Of a DNA stretch of 64,000 bases, positions 19,741 to 31,359 are shown piece after piece (within the stretch, counting starts at the first letter, position 1; the number at the start of each line of letters is the position of its first letter). Under the pieces are notes generated by a model that worked only from the letters and a program-made list of their open reading frames with translations, was not told where the DNA came from and did not search any database. Both the position numbers and the translations under genes were made by a program. The stretch is from Oenanthe sinensis (lineage: Eukaryota; Streptophyta; Magnoliopsida; Apiales; Apiaceae): contig CM053802.1 in NCBI GenBank assembly GCA_028671895.1, positions 33,270,201-33,334,200 on the forward strand, in the 5' to 3' direction.

Positions 19741-21605
19741 TACATGGTATCTACAATGATAAAAGCACAAAATAAACATTAGATTGTCTGAGTTATTTAT
19801 TATATTCAAATGATTATGATATATTCATAATATATCTCCCACTATTTTTATCAAATTAATAGCCCTTACTATTAATTTGGAAAGTATATCCCGTAATTCT
19901 TTCTAGTGAGCCAAGATCCATATTTCGTCATGTCCAAAGACAACCACTGGAAGTCCTTAAAAATGATTATTTAGGTAGACAACAGTTGTCAATTATATCA
20001 TATAATTCTTGAATAGTTTGGTGAACAACGATTGATCTTATCTATCTAATAGACTTTTAACCAAACTCTATGCTTCTAAGTTCATAACGGTTGAATATAA
20101 TCTTTTATTTTCACCTTATTATGACGACTCAGTTATGTTAGACCCAATGATACAACGGCCGAATATAACCGTTTATATTCATCGCATCTCACCACGATAG
20201 ATAGGAGTCCCCTGCCACTGACAGTCTTTCCCCTAATCGATCTAGGATTCGATGAGTGTTCATTCATTGGAAAGCATCCGAGTAAAACTTAATATTTTGT
20301 TAAGGGGTATAGAAAATTTACGACGATCATGATCACATCATGAAGAGATCCTCAATTTTTCCTTGAACCAAATATTTCAAATTGACATCTTAAATTGTTC
20401 ATTTCCCAGGTAGATTGAGGATACCAGTGGTCACAATTAAAACCCATCAGCCTTACGAATACGCATATCCGTTTTTGTCAGAAAATTCTAGTTATAGATA
20501 TCAAAAATCCATATTTAATTCCGTGTTTTAAAAAATCCATATTTTATAAACACAAGAATCTCATGATCGTTTGTTAATTTTAAAATCTTAAATCGTTACA
20601 GATTTTATCTTGTTTAGCATGACAAGCATGGCATGGGTGACGTATCTAATACATGCATACATCATTAATCTAATTAAAGCATGCATCTTCTACTCTACAC
20701 ATACATTCATACATCAATATGTAAAGTGCAGTATGTAAACGTGCTTGGTTATGGCCCCTTTCCTATGTGATCCTTTCGAGCTAATGAAAGGATCAAAGTC
20801 AATCTATGGTGGTGGTAAAACATAAATACAGTTGCTTGTCTTCATTCTTCTTGCATCCATGGATGCCTTCTATTCTTCTTGGATCATCCTTTGTCTTCAA
20901 GTACATTACGTGGAATAATTGAATACAACCTAAGCTAATGTACTTACATAAGATAACTCGAGTTACATTCGAGGTTCAGCAATTACAAGAATGAAGAAAA
21001 TGACATGCAAGTCGTATTTATAAAACCAAAACCATTAATCTAGGGGTCTAAGGCCATAACTAGCACCATGCCCACATAACAATTACTGACATCTCAGAAT
21101 GTATAATCATATCATCATGCATCATAAAAAAAATTATCAAAAATTTAAAATTATGATCTCAAAATAGAAAACTGCGTTTTTGAGGCCCTTAACGATGTCA
21201 AATGGCCAAAAAACACCATAGGTCACGACGAAGCGTTTTTGTGGCGATTTTTCCTTTCCAGAAAGAGTAAATTCGACCCATTCTTATTCCGTCGAAAAAC
21301 ACTATTCACTGCAAAATCACTATTCACAGAAAGTTGCATCCTATGCATTTGTGTTTTTAAACGTTTCAGAACGATTCCGACGACCTTCGTATGACCGTAT
21401 CTCGTATCACATACATACAGTGCATCACACATATCATGTCATAACAGATTATAACATTGCAGATCACATATAGACATCATAACATACTACAATTCGAATA
21501 TAAATGGCAGTAGTATACATGGCAGTAGCATGGCAGTAGCATCAAACATGCACATATGCATCAAATATATAAAACACGTAACCAAATCAGTCCCTTATAC
21601 ACGTA
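19741..21605 (-). other. F untranslated leader
   Basis: About 1.87 kb between PBS and gag ATG with no meaningful ORF. It shares long blocks with the leaders of Z (49996-51951), A2 (25574-27380) and H (37457-39832), such as CCCACTATTTTTATCAAATT, CTAGTGAGCCAAGATCCATA and AACGTGCTTGGTTATGGCCC. Repeated ATGGCAGTAGC units lie near 21505-21545. Confidence 0.75.
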
Positions 21606-21617
21606 GCTCTGATGCCA
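21606..21617 (-). promoter_or_regulatory. F primer binding site
   Basis: GCTCTGATGCCA on the plus strand (TGGCATCAGAGC on the minus strand), one base off the iMet consensus, directly beside the 5' LTR. Confidence 0.85.
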
Positions 21618-21618
21618 T

Positions 21619-23173
21619 TGTTGGGTTCCGAGGCATAAAACGCAGCGGATTAACGTAAATATAACAAAAAAAAATCAGAACCCTAACGCAGGATCATGTA
21701 TAAGATTGGACAGATTATGGTGAAACAGAATTCTACCTTTTCTTGTCTTGACTTTCACGAACTCAGCGGAGATCCTAGCTTTCACGACTTGTGTCTTCCT
21801 CTCGAAAAACACCTCTATGGTATCCACACGAGCACCTTCAAGAACGTCTCACGATCTTGATTACGGAATGGATGTACTAGCCTCCTTTTGATGATTTCGA
21901 ATTTGTTCTTCTCTGCCTTGGTTGCCTTGTTGCTGCCTCTAGGGTTTTTACAAAAACGTAAAATCCATTTAACCTATCATTATCTATTTATAATGACTGG
22001 TTAACGGGCCTTTTCAGCAAAACCTAACCCATGTAGGTATAGGATTAAATAATAAAACGTGTTTCTATTATTTATTTAATAATTAAGTCATACTTAATTA
22101 TTATGGGCAGAAATCCTCTTCAAATTCGAATTTATATTATTTCAATTAATTAAGTCTCACTTAATTAATATAATCAAATTCAAATAATCATCAATTAATT
22201 TAAATCTATAATTTAAATTAACTATTCCTCTAAGTGCTCTACGTGTGTCACCCTATAGGCTATTATTTAATTATCAATAATTTTATTCTCCAATAAAATT
22301 ATAAACAATGAGCGGTATTTAGTAATACATCATTGCTCCCCAATTAATCAATAATTAAATCGTGATTCGATAAAATCTTTCGTGATTAATGTTTCCGTGT
22401 AATATAATCCCTTTAACCATATATATTATAGATTAAACTCGAGGCATGTATTTAGTCATCCTCTACAACATTTAATCCGGGTTTACTTGATCAATGAGTA
22501 GACTATGAAAATAAATCATTATTTGAGCACGGCCATGCATTTTATAGTCTTACTCAATCAAGAGGCTAATAATATCTCTCCTAATTATAGGAGGGTTAAA
22601 TCCTTTATCTATCATTCATATTTCTCATACGATTCATGATATACCCGATGTCCACTTTTATCATCACCCGGTCAAAGGTAACTTTTAATGTAGTCAAAGT
22701 ATATTAATCCTTGTATAGAAATATAATGATCTCAAGTCAAAGGATCATTACACCATTATCACTGTGAGTCTTTCTTATGAATTTATTAAACATGAAGAAT
22801 CTCACTGTGGGTCTGTCCAGTATCATGTACTCCTACATGTACCTATGTATTGACTTTAGTATCCCCATACTTATAACCAATGAGATGTGGTTATCAGTCA
22901 AACAACATACTAGTCTATTTATGTATTATTATTATCATATAATAATAATACTCGACTAGGGACCTTTTAAGAACATGATATATTATATAATCTCAAGTTC
23001 AAGTCATGTACTTAAATTATACAATGTGTATCATGATTCTACGGACATTTATTATGCTAACAAATATATCACAGTAATTAAAGTCATAATAAATACGTTT
23101 ATTGAATAATCAAATGACATAAAGGTCTATTAAAAAGAAACATTGTATTGCCTCTAGGGCACCTATACTAACA
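21619..23173 (-). repeat. F 5' LTR (LTR subfamily 3, 1555 bp)
   Basis: Plus-strand ends TGTTGGGTTCCGAGGCATAA...GCACCTATACTAACA. Same subfamily as the Z LTRs. Its outer edge joins H pol at 23174 (TGACTTTCGTGCTTCTGC), without the polypurine tract or H LTR expected if it were H's own LTR. Confidence 0.85.
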
Positions 23174-23895
23174 TGACTTTCGTGCTTCTGCTGCGACAAA
23201 GCCATAGTCAGTGGGTCACCAATATTATTATTAGTATGCACTTTACATATATGTATATCTCCTTGATCATTAATCTCATTAATTAGGTGATATCTCCTAA
23301 GTACATGCCCAAACAGCCTCCTTGGCTGCTTCGCAAGCATCGATATACTCAGGCTCTATTATAGAATCAACAATTGTCTCTGCTGTGAACCATTCCAGCA
23401 TACAATATCTCAATAAAAATAGATAAAACACAAAGCCAGACAGCAACATTAAATCATTGTTGTCTGTCTAGAAACCAGCATCACTAAAACCTCTTACAAC
23501 TAGCTTCACATCTCCTCCATATAACAAGAATGAATCTTTAGTCTTCTTCAAGTACTTAAGAATATTCTTGACTGCTGTCCAGTGATCTTCACCTGGATTA
23601 CACCGGTATCTACTCGTCATGCTTAAAGCATATGAGACATCAGGACGAGTACATATCATTGCATACATTATAAAACCAATTGCTGACGCATATGGAACTT
23701 TACTCATGCGGTCCTTATCATCCAATGATTTAGGACAAATTTTATTTTAAGATCACTATCCCATGAGACATTGGGACATATCCATATTACCCTCTCTGCA
23801 TTCGAAATCGATGTAACACTTTGTCAATGTATGTACTCTAACTTAGGTCGATCAATCTCCTTGATCTATCTCTATAGATCCTGATCCCTAATATA
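23174..23895 (-). pseudogene. H RNase H and RT C-terminus remnant
   Basis: Minus-strand fragments in more than one frame: the end of pol (RYHLINEINDQGDIHICKVH), the segment with VRGFSDAGF, and the RT tail (VPYASAIGFIMYAMICTRPDVSYALSMTSRY). It ends at the solo LTR inserted with TATAG duplication; the RT resumes at 33594. Several internal stops show it is inactive. Confidence 0.85.
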
Positions 23896-24005
23896 TATAG
23901 TGTTAGTAATTGTGCTCTAGAGACAATACTTTTTATATTTTAAGGAAAATATTTATTATTAAAGATTATGTTTTATTGATTATTATTTATTTATTATGTT
24001 TTATT

Positions 24006-24286
24006 TGAAGGGTTTCGGGCATAAAAACGCAGCGGAATTAACGTAAAAATAATAAAAAAATCGCAACCCAATCGCAGGATCCATGTATAACGTTGGATGA
24101 TTATGGTGAAGAAGTCTGTACCTTAACAAAGCTTTCGTATGCTATTTAATGGAGGTCCAGAAAGATGAATCACAGCAGTCCTTTGTTGCAAAGATTTGCT
24201 CTCTAAAGAAGTCCACACGAACGCCCGATCGTCCTACGATCACCGGAATCGGTACTAGCCGAATTGTTTGCCTATCTCTCTTTCTA
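24006..24286 (-). repeat. A2 left LTR, terminal piece only
   Basis: Starts TGAAGGGTTTCGGGCATAAA and matches the A2 right LTR (27394 on) for about 280 bp up to the CTCTCTTTCTAT run, where it joins protease-coding sequence (TTTTAAGACGTTTGTTATTC). Confidence 0.88.
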
Positions 24287-25573
24287 TTTTAAGACGTTTG
24301 TTATTCACATTATAGATAGGAGTGTCTAAATCAAGAACATATAAACCGTTAAATAAACGTGCAACCCCATAGGTAACATTATTCAAAGAAAAGGAACAAC
24401 TATTGTTCTGAATTAAAAATGCAAAACCTTTCTTGTCTAAACAAGAAACCGAAATAATGTTTCTGCAAATTGCAGGCACGTAAAAACAGTTCTCAAGTTC
24501 TAAAATAAGCCCAGTGGGCAATGATAAATAATAAGTCCCTACAGCTAAAACAGAAACCTTTGCTCCATTGCCAACTCGTAGGTCGACCTCTCCTTTAGCC
24601 AAAGTCCTACTCCTTTGTAGTTCATGTACATTTATACAAATGTGATAACCACATCCAGTATCCAATACCCATGATCTAGAAGTTGACAAAATGTCCTCTA
24701 TAACATAAATACCTGAATCAGAAGCTTGACCAGCCTTCTTCTTCTTCAGATCCTCCAAATAAGCATGACAGTTTCTCTTCCAATGACCTGGTTTACCATA
24801 GTAGTGACAATCACCCTTTGCAACAACACCCTTAGGCTTTAAAGCCTGTTTGGGATTAGCCTTTGGCTTGTGACCAGAAGCAGATCCAATATTCTTCTTT
24901 CCCTTCCATTTGCCTTTCCTATTAGCCTTACCTTTATTATCTACCATCAACATGGCAGCAGGTTCAGTCTTTTCATGTTGGTTTCAGTAGTTCGTAACAT
25001 GGCCAACAATTCAGTGGGTGTTTTGTCTATCTCATTCATATTGTAGTTCATAACAAAATGAGTATAGTTGCAGTTCAAAGATTGCAAGATTAAGTCAATC
25101 TGAGCTTCCAAACCAATCGGGAAACCCAAAGTATCAAGATACTCAATATAACCTATCATCTTCAGAACATGTGGTTGAACAGGTTCACGCTCTCCATGTT
25201 TGCAAGCATACAGTGTTTTGCTCGTGTCGAACCTTTCTTGACGAGCTTGTCCCTCAAACATTCTTTGAAGGTGTTCAATCATCTCATAAGCATCCATATG
25301 CTCATGTTGTTTTTGAAGCTCAACACTCATGGTTGCCAGCATGAGACATGCAATATCATTCACATCATCAATATGCTTCTGATAAGCATTTTGCTGAACG
25401 CGAGTTGCATTCTCAGCAGGAGGAGAAGGTGAAGGAATTTCAATGACATGGAGCTTATGCTCTTGCCTGAGGACAATCCTCAAATTCCTATACCAATCCA
25501 GGAAGTTAGTTCCTGTCAGTTTGTCCTTCTCAAGGGTTGCTCGTACGGAGAAAGTATTTGTATTGTTTGACAT
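24287..25573 (-). pseudogene. A2 gag and protease remnant
   Basis: ATG at 25573 (MSNNTNTFSVRATLEKDKLT). The gag capsid part is open for about 208 codons to around 24947, where one A is missing in the ATGAAAAGGCT run compared with A1 and Z, shifting the frame. The next frame has a Lys-rich segment, a damaged knuckle (CHYYGKPGHWKRNC, second Cys changed to Tyr) and protease motif WVLDTGCGYHIC. The frame then runs into LTR sequence after NNKRLK. The altered knuckle and shift make it non-functional. Confidence 0.9.
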
Positions 25574-27380
25574 TTAAATATTTACAATGTTTAAAATGCA
25601 TAAAATAAACATTAGATTGTCTGAGTTATTTATTATGTTCAAATGATTATGATATATTCATAATATATCTCCGACTATTTTTATCAAATTAATAGCCCTT
25701 ACTATTAATTTGGAAAGTATATCCCATAATTCTTTCTAGTGAGCCAAGATCCATATTTCGTCATGTCCTAAGTCAACCACTGGAAGTCTTTAAAAAATGA
25801 TTATTTAGGTATACAACAGTTGTCAATTATATCATATATAATTCTTGGATAGTTTGGTGAACAACGATTGATCTTATCTATCTAATAGACTTTTAACCAA
25901 ACTCTATGCTTCTAAGTTCATAATGGTTGAATATAACCGTTTATTTTCACCTTATTATGACGACTCAGTTAAGTTAGACCCAATGATACAACGGCCGAAT
26001 ATAACCGTTTATATTCGTCGCATCTCACCACGATAGATAGGAGTCTCCTGCCACTGACAGTCCTTCCCCTAATCGATCTAGGATTCGATGAGTGTTCATT
26101 CATTGGAAAGCATCCGAGTAAAACTTAATATTTTGTTAAGGGGTTTAGAAAATTTATAGCGATCATGATCACATCATAAAGAGATCCTCAATTTTTCCTT
26201 GAACCAAATATTTTAAATTGACATTTTAAATTGTTCATTTCCCAGGTAGATGGAGGATACCAATGGTCACACTTAAAACCCATCAACCTTACGAATACGC
26301 ATATCCGCTTTTGTCAGAAAATCCCAGTTATAGATATCAAAATCCATATTTAATTCCGTGTTTTAAAATCCATATTTCATAAACACAAGAATCTCATGAT
26401 CGTTTGTTAATTTTGAAATCTTGAATCATTACAGATTTTATCTTTCTTAAGCAGACATGGCATGGGTGTCGTATCTAATACATACATCATTCCAACACAT
26501 ACATATCTACACATGCATTCATATACATATATGTATTGTGCGTAAATTAAACGTGTTTGGTTATGGCCCCATCCTATGTGATATTTCCAAGCTAATGGAA
26601 TTATCAAGGTCAATCTATGGTGGTTTCAAATACTACACTATTACATGTCTTTATCTTCTTCATTGCTCCATCATCTGGATTGCCTCCTAGCTTCCTTACT
26701 TCCAAGTCTCCATTGAACAATTACATTGAATAATAAATAAATCTATTCTAATGAAATTACAAGAAGAACTCGAGTTACATTCGAGATTAACAATTACAAT
26801 GAATAAACGACATGTAAGTCGTATTTAGAAACCAAAACCATAAAACAAAACCACTATCATATGGGTCTTTAGGCCATAACCATCCACCATGTTATCACAT
26901 AACACATGTAATATATCTCAGATTATATAAACATATCATATAATCATATATAATAAATTTCGAAATTTCAGAAAATCAAATAAATTTCAGAAAATAATAA
27001 ATTGCCGTTTCGGGGCCTGTAACATAGTCATATGACTTACAGACGCGAAGCTGACTTTGTCAGTATTGCTCAGTGACATGATTCCAGTCAGAAAACACAT
27101 ATCGTTTTCAAAAATCGGACACTAGACACAGATTTCAGAAAATCTACCGAAGCCGTTTCAGAATTCGTATCGAATACGATTTCCATAACAAGAACAAACA
27201 TGTATCATATACATACAGCAATACACACAATCATCCCATGATTATACAACACATGAATATCATATATTCAAAATCATATAAAACATATATATCAATATAT
27301 AGTCATGGCATGTCATATATACGTTTACATACATCGAAAAACTGTTAAATACATAACCAAATCATCCCATTATACACGTA
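25574..27380 (-). other. A2 untranslated leader
   Basis: About 1.8 kb with no credible ORF. It is colinear with the leaders of F, Z and H, including the GAACAACGATTGATCTTATC and CGTGTTTGGTTATGGCCCCA blocks and one copy of the module that is doubled in H (26950-27250). Confidence 0.75.
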
Positions 27381-27392
27381 GCTCTGATGCCA
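27381..27392 (-). promoter_or_regulatory. A2 primer binding site
   Basis: GCTCTGATGCCA on the plus strand (TGGCATCAGAGC on the minus strand), one base from the 5' LTR. Confidence 0.87.
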
Positions 27393-28582
27393 TTGAAGGG
27401 TTTCGGGCATGAAAACGCAGCGGAATTAACGTAAAAACAATAAAAAAATCGAAACCCAATCGCAGAATCCATGTATAACGTTGGATGATTATGGTGAAGA
27501 AGTCTGTATCTTAACAAAGCTTTCGTATGCTGTTTAATGGAGGTCCAGAAAGATGAATCACAGCAGTCCTTTGTTACAAAGATTTTCTCTCTAAAGAAGT
27601 CCACACGAACGCCCGATCGTCCTACGATCACCGGAATCGGTACTAGCCGAATTGTTTGCCTCTCTCTCTCTCTCTAGCCTCTCTTGATGTTGAGCAGCTA
27701 GGATTTTTCTCTAAAACGAAATTTGATGATTAAACCCTAATACTATACATCATTATGTATATATAGGGGAGAGAGAGATTTTGGGCCTAACCCTAATCCA
27801 TGTGGTTTCCAAAACCCATTATGACTTTGAGTTATTATTATTATTAAATCTGAATTCTAATATAATTAATCAAGTCCCACTTAATTAATTCAATAATTAA
27901 ATTCGAATAATAATAATACTTATTAAATCCGAATTCTAATATAATTAATCAAGTCACACTTAATTAATTTAATAATTAAATTCGAATAAACAATAATATA
28001 TTTAAATTCATAATTTAAATAAACCTCGTTTTGACGTTCTTTGTGTGTGACCCTTTAGGTTATTATTACGTTGGCAATAATTTTATTATCTAATAATAAA
28101 ATTATAAACAATGAGCGGCATCTAGTAATACATCATTGCTACCCAAGTAACAATAATAATTGGTGATTCAATTAAACCTTTCGTGAATAATGTGCAATGT
28201 AATATAATCCCTTTAACCTTATATTATAGATAAAACTCGAGGCATGTATAGTGTCATCATCTTCAATGTTTAATCTTGGTTTCCTTGATCAATGAATATA
28301 CTATTTAAACAAATCAATATTTGAGCATGGCCATGCATTTCATAGTCTCACTCAATCAAGAGGCCAATAATATCACTCCTAGAATTGGAGGGTTAAATCC
28401 TATATCTATCATTCATATTCCCCATACGATTCATAGCATACCCAATGTCCACCTTTATCATTACCCGGTTAAAGGTAACTTTGAATGTAATCAAAGTATA
28501 TTAATTCTCGAATAGAAATATAATGATTTCAAGTCAGAGGATCATTACATCATTATCACTGTGAGATTTCTTATGACACTTA

Positions 28583-28975
28583 GAGGCCGTTTGGGATTAC
28601 TTAAAATAAGTTACTTTTGACTTAATGGAGGTGTTTTTAACTTAATGGAGAAAGTAAAGTTTTTTACTTTAAGTTGAATGAATGTGTTTGGGTAATGGAA
28701 CTTAAAGTTAAATGGGGGGTTTAATAATTTTGACTTTAAGTGAAATTTGACTTTAAAAAATTTTAAATTCATATTATTTATACTTTACAAGAGTCATGGA
28801 AGCAAAAAAAAAAAAAATTGAAAAGTCAAAAAGTCATAAGCAAAAGTACCTTTTAGGTACTTTTTACTTAATGAAACTTTTCTCCTAAAAGCTAGCTTAA
28901 AGCCGGAGTACACAAACACGTCAAAAGCTCCTAGAAGTCATTTTTTACTTAAAGCCATGTTACACAAACAGGCTC
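28583..28975. mobile_element. Tourist-like (PIF/Harbinger) MITE, 393 bp
   Basis: Terminal inverted repeats GAGGCCGTTTGGGATTAC at the left and ...ACACAAACAGGCTC at the right, flanked by TTA (28580-28582, 28976-28978). The empty site (ACACTTATTAAC) is visible in the A1 LTR. The 3-bp TTA duplication and GTTTGG-type termini point to PIF/Harbinger. It has no ORF, as usual for a MITE. Confidence 0.85.
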
Positions 28976-29218
28976 TTATTAACATGTAGAATCTCACGGT
29001 GGGTCTTTCCAGTGTCATGTATTGATACATACACTTATGTTCTTGACTTTAGTATCACCATACCTATGACCAATGAGATGTGGTCATCTATTAACAAACA
29101 TACTAGTTTTATTGCATTATTACTGTCCTTAAATAATAATACTTGACTAGGGAATTTTAGGAATAAAATACTATTCATATAATCTCATTTTTAAGTCACA
29201 TACTTAAAGATATATATT

Positions 29219-29920
29219 TGATGCGGAGTATGACATTAAGATATTCATATGTATCTATTGTACAACTGAGGACAATTGTTTTCGAAGAAGAGGAGTATGA
29301 TGCAGGAGCATTATGGCTGATCTATTTGATCTCATGGGAATCTATTGTGAAGCCAATAATTAGCTTAATTACCAACATTGATTGATTTATTACGTTGGGG
29401 TTATTATTAGATAATTATATTAAGTAAATTTTGGCTTGCAAGTTTTTACCTTTCACTTGAAAGGGTTTTTCTTGTTTTAAGCACTTAGGATTTATTTTTC
29501 TAGTTGAATATGGTTTTGATGTACTTCCTATTTGGATTGGGCTTTTGATTGGTTTCCAATTTGGGTTCAAGTATTAGCAAATTCCTAGTTGATTTTGAAT
29601 CTAATTGAGAATCCTAATTGTTTTAGGTTAAGGTTATATTCCTTGCCTATATATACCCATATATTGTAATCTTTTAAGAGACAAGAATTTGATAAATAAA
29701 ATCGTGAGTTTTTATACTTGCAAAACCCTAGGAAGTTGGTGGTTAATTCCTTTATACTTTCTTATCCAGATTTCGTTTAGTTTGTGGGTGATTAATTTCT
29801 TTAAGCAATCTAAGCAAATCGATCCTTTAGTTTTGTTTCTTGGTGATTAAATTCTTTATAGAAGCAACCTAAAGTTACTTTTCCGCTGTAAATCTGATCT
29901 ACATAGGAAAATATACATCA
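29219..29920 (+). repeat. G 5' LTR (702 bp)
   Basis: TGATGCGGAGTATGACATTA...ATATACATCA. TATATATA at 29648-29655 is the probable TATA box; AATAAA-type signals lie at 29694-29700. Confidence 0.95.
29648..29655 (+). promoter_or_regulatory. TATA box of G 5' LTR
   Basis: TATATATA in the context TTGCCTATATATACCCATAT, about 270 bp from the LTR end. The same site exists in the 3' LTR near 31707. Confidence 0.6.
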
Positions 29921-29923
29921 TCT

Positions 29924-29936
29924 TGGTATCTAGAGC
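29924..29936 (+). promoter_or_regulatory. G primer binding site
   Basis: TGGTATCTAGAGC three bases after the LTR. It is the iMet-type PBS TGGTATCAGAGC with one inserted T, a variant seen in plant gypsy elements. Confidence 0.7.
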
Positions 29937-29942
29937 TCGGTT

Positions 29943-30130
29943 TGACGATTTGTTTTGAAGATCTTCTTAAAAAACGTGGGTAACAATTCTGGTGTGTTTC
30001 GTGGTGGTTTGACGACTTCTTTGAGGGGGTTTTCTTTAAAAAACGTGGGTACACATGGCTGATCTGTTTGGTGGCAGTTTTGCGACTACTTCCAAAGGTT
30101 TTCTTCATAAAAACGTAGGCAACATGGCTA
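29943..30130 (+). repeat. Three degenerate repeats across the G leader and gag start
   Basis: Three copies of a module ending in TTTTCTTTAAAAAACGTGGG or TTTTCTTCATAAAAACGTAG (about 29943-29985, 30001-30058, 30069-30126). The last two each end in ACATGGCTNATNTNTTTGG, so the start codon context occurs twice, at 30055 and 30124, in the same frame and 69 bp apart. Confidence 0.75.
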
Positions 30131-31359
30131 ATGTATTTGGGGATGAAGAACTGAATGTTATGTGTGGTTTAAATCCAGAACAAGTTGAGAACATGCGAAG
30201 GGATAGGGAAATCAAAGAATTAAGGGAGCAATTGAAGGAGGTTTTAGCAAAATTGGATCAAAGAAGGGGTTTTCGTATGGATATCCCAGATTTCGATGGT
30301 GATATAAATCCTGAAAATTTTATTCAATGGTTGAAACGTATTGAACGAATCTTTGACTACAAGGATTATGATGATCACAAGAGATTCAAAGTGGCAAGAT
30401 CGAAGCTTAAAGGTTATGCAAATTTGTGGTATGAAAATCTGAAATCAAAGAGGAGAAAAGAAGGCAAAGCACGTATTGATTCTTGGGAAGCACTCCGGGT
30501 GAGAATGAAAAAATGTTTTTTACCTACTGATTTTGAACAATATATGTTTCTGAATTTGAAGGGTTTTGAGAAAGATACAATATCTCATGAGGAGTATACA
30601 ATTGGGTTTGATGAAGAAACAATACTTGCACAAAACGTGGCTGATTTATGTGCCGAAATTACTCCCAAATTTGATAACTCAACGCCTTCAACTATGGAAG
30701 ATAAGAAGATTTGTGACAAGTGCGAAGGGTATGAACATGAACAAGAGGGCTGCTTTAATAATATTCGAATGTTGAATTTGCCTGGCATTGAGGAGATTGA
30801 TGCAACTTATTCTTCCAAGGATATAGAAATCAATAAAGAAGAGGAGCAAGGACAACATGAACAAGATAATGATTCTGAAATTGAAGTGTTAACTACAATT
30901 CAAGAACCTAATGAGAATTTGTTTTTGAATGAGACGCATATTGGGAAGGAGTTGGAACAAGAGGATCATCATAACTTGTTGATTTATCCAACAATACCTT
31001 TATCATATTTTTTTAATCCTTTTAAGGTTGAGTGTGATGCTAATGGTGTTGGGGTTGTTTTGGTTCAAGAGAAGAGACACATTGATTTTCTAGGCATAGA
31101 CATCATGTTGGGAACTACTAAAACGTCAAAATATTTTCTCTTCAAGTTTCTTCCACAGGTATTTTGCATGGGGCTGAAATTTGATGTTCTCAAGTTTTGT
31201 GATAAATCATCTCATTGTGTGTTGATTCTTAAATTCTACAAAACTCGTGGAAGAGTTTTTTTCAAAGGAGAGGAGAATGATGCGGAGTATGACATTAAGA
31301 TATTCATATGTATCTATTGTACAACTGAGGACAATTGTTTTCGAAGAAGAGGAGTATGA
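30055..31359 (+). CDS. G gag / RNase H-remnant fusion ORF (434 aa)
   Basis: Start ATG 30055; ATG 30124 is an alternative in the same frame. Residues about 45-65 form a charged helix (REIKELREQLKEVLAKLDQR). Residues about 75-170 are a retrotransposon gag domain (FIQWLKRIERIF, KRFKVARSKLKGYANLWYEN, then SWEALRVRMKKCFLP). A knuckle CDKCEGYEHEQEGC fits C-X2-C-X4-H-X4-C. An acidic stretch follows, then FKVECDANGVGVVLVQEKRH, which resembles the start of the gypsy RNase H domain (VECDASGVGIGAVL). Protease and RT are missing between them, so an internal deletion has left the frame open. The tail overlaps the polypurine tract and the first 82 bp of the 3' LTR. The product could at most be a capsid-like protein. 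Confidence 0.85.
   Translation: MADLFGGSFATTSKGFLHKNVGNMANVFGDEELNVMCGLNPEQVENMRRDREIKELREQLKEVLAKLDQRRGFRMDIPDFDGDINPENFIQWLKRIERIFDYKDYDDHKRFKVARSKLKGYANLWYENLKSKRRKEGKARIDSWEALRVRMKKCFLPTDFEQYMFLNLKGFEKDTISHEEYTIGFDEETILAQNVADLCAEITPKFDNSTPSTMEDKKICDKCEGYEHEQEGCFNNIRMLNLPGIEEIDATYSSKDIEINKEEEQGQHEQDNDSEIEVLTTIQEPNENLFLNETHIGKELEQEDHHNLLIYPTIPLSYFFNPFKVECDANGVGVVLVQEKRHIDFLGIDIMLGTTKTSKYFLFKFLPQVFCMGLKFDVLKFCDKSSHCVLILKFYKTRGRVFFKGEENDAEYDIKIFICIYCTTEDNCFRRRGV
31264..31277 (+). promoter_or_regulatory. G polypurine tract
   Basis: AAAGGAGAGGAGAA directly before the TG of the 3' LTR. It lies within the ORF. Confidence 0.9.

Larger units (their letters stand above)
7846..23173 (-). mobile_element. 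Angela/BARE-1-like copia element F (left half deleted)
   Basis: Minus-strand element inserted near the 3' end of H pol. What remains is a gag N-terminus split by S3 (8458-8676 plus 19672-19740, with a duplicated piece at 7846-8064), the leader 19741-21605, the PBS 21606-21617 and a 5' LTR 21619-23173. Pol and the 3' LTR are gone. The LTR belongs to the same subfamily as Z (TGTTGGGTTCCGAGGC), unlike the H LTR, which is why F is kept separate from H. Confidence 0.75.

Noticed and set aside
23110..23173. F 5' LTR (21619-23173) as the native 3' LTR of element H, since pol lies next to it
   Set aside because: H has a subfamily-2 LTR at its 5' end and a truncated subfamily-2 LTR at 6391 with matching TTATT flanks, while this LTR is subfamily 3 and lacks the adjoining polypurine tract.
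28321..28515. Short plus-strand ORFs within Angela LTRs and leaders as small host genes
   Set aside because: They fall inside well-defined LTRs or leaders, are present or absent at random among copies, and show no homology or motif.
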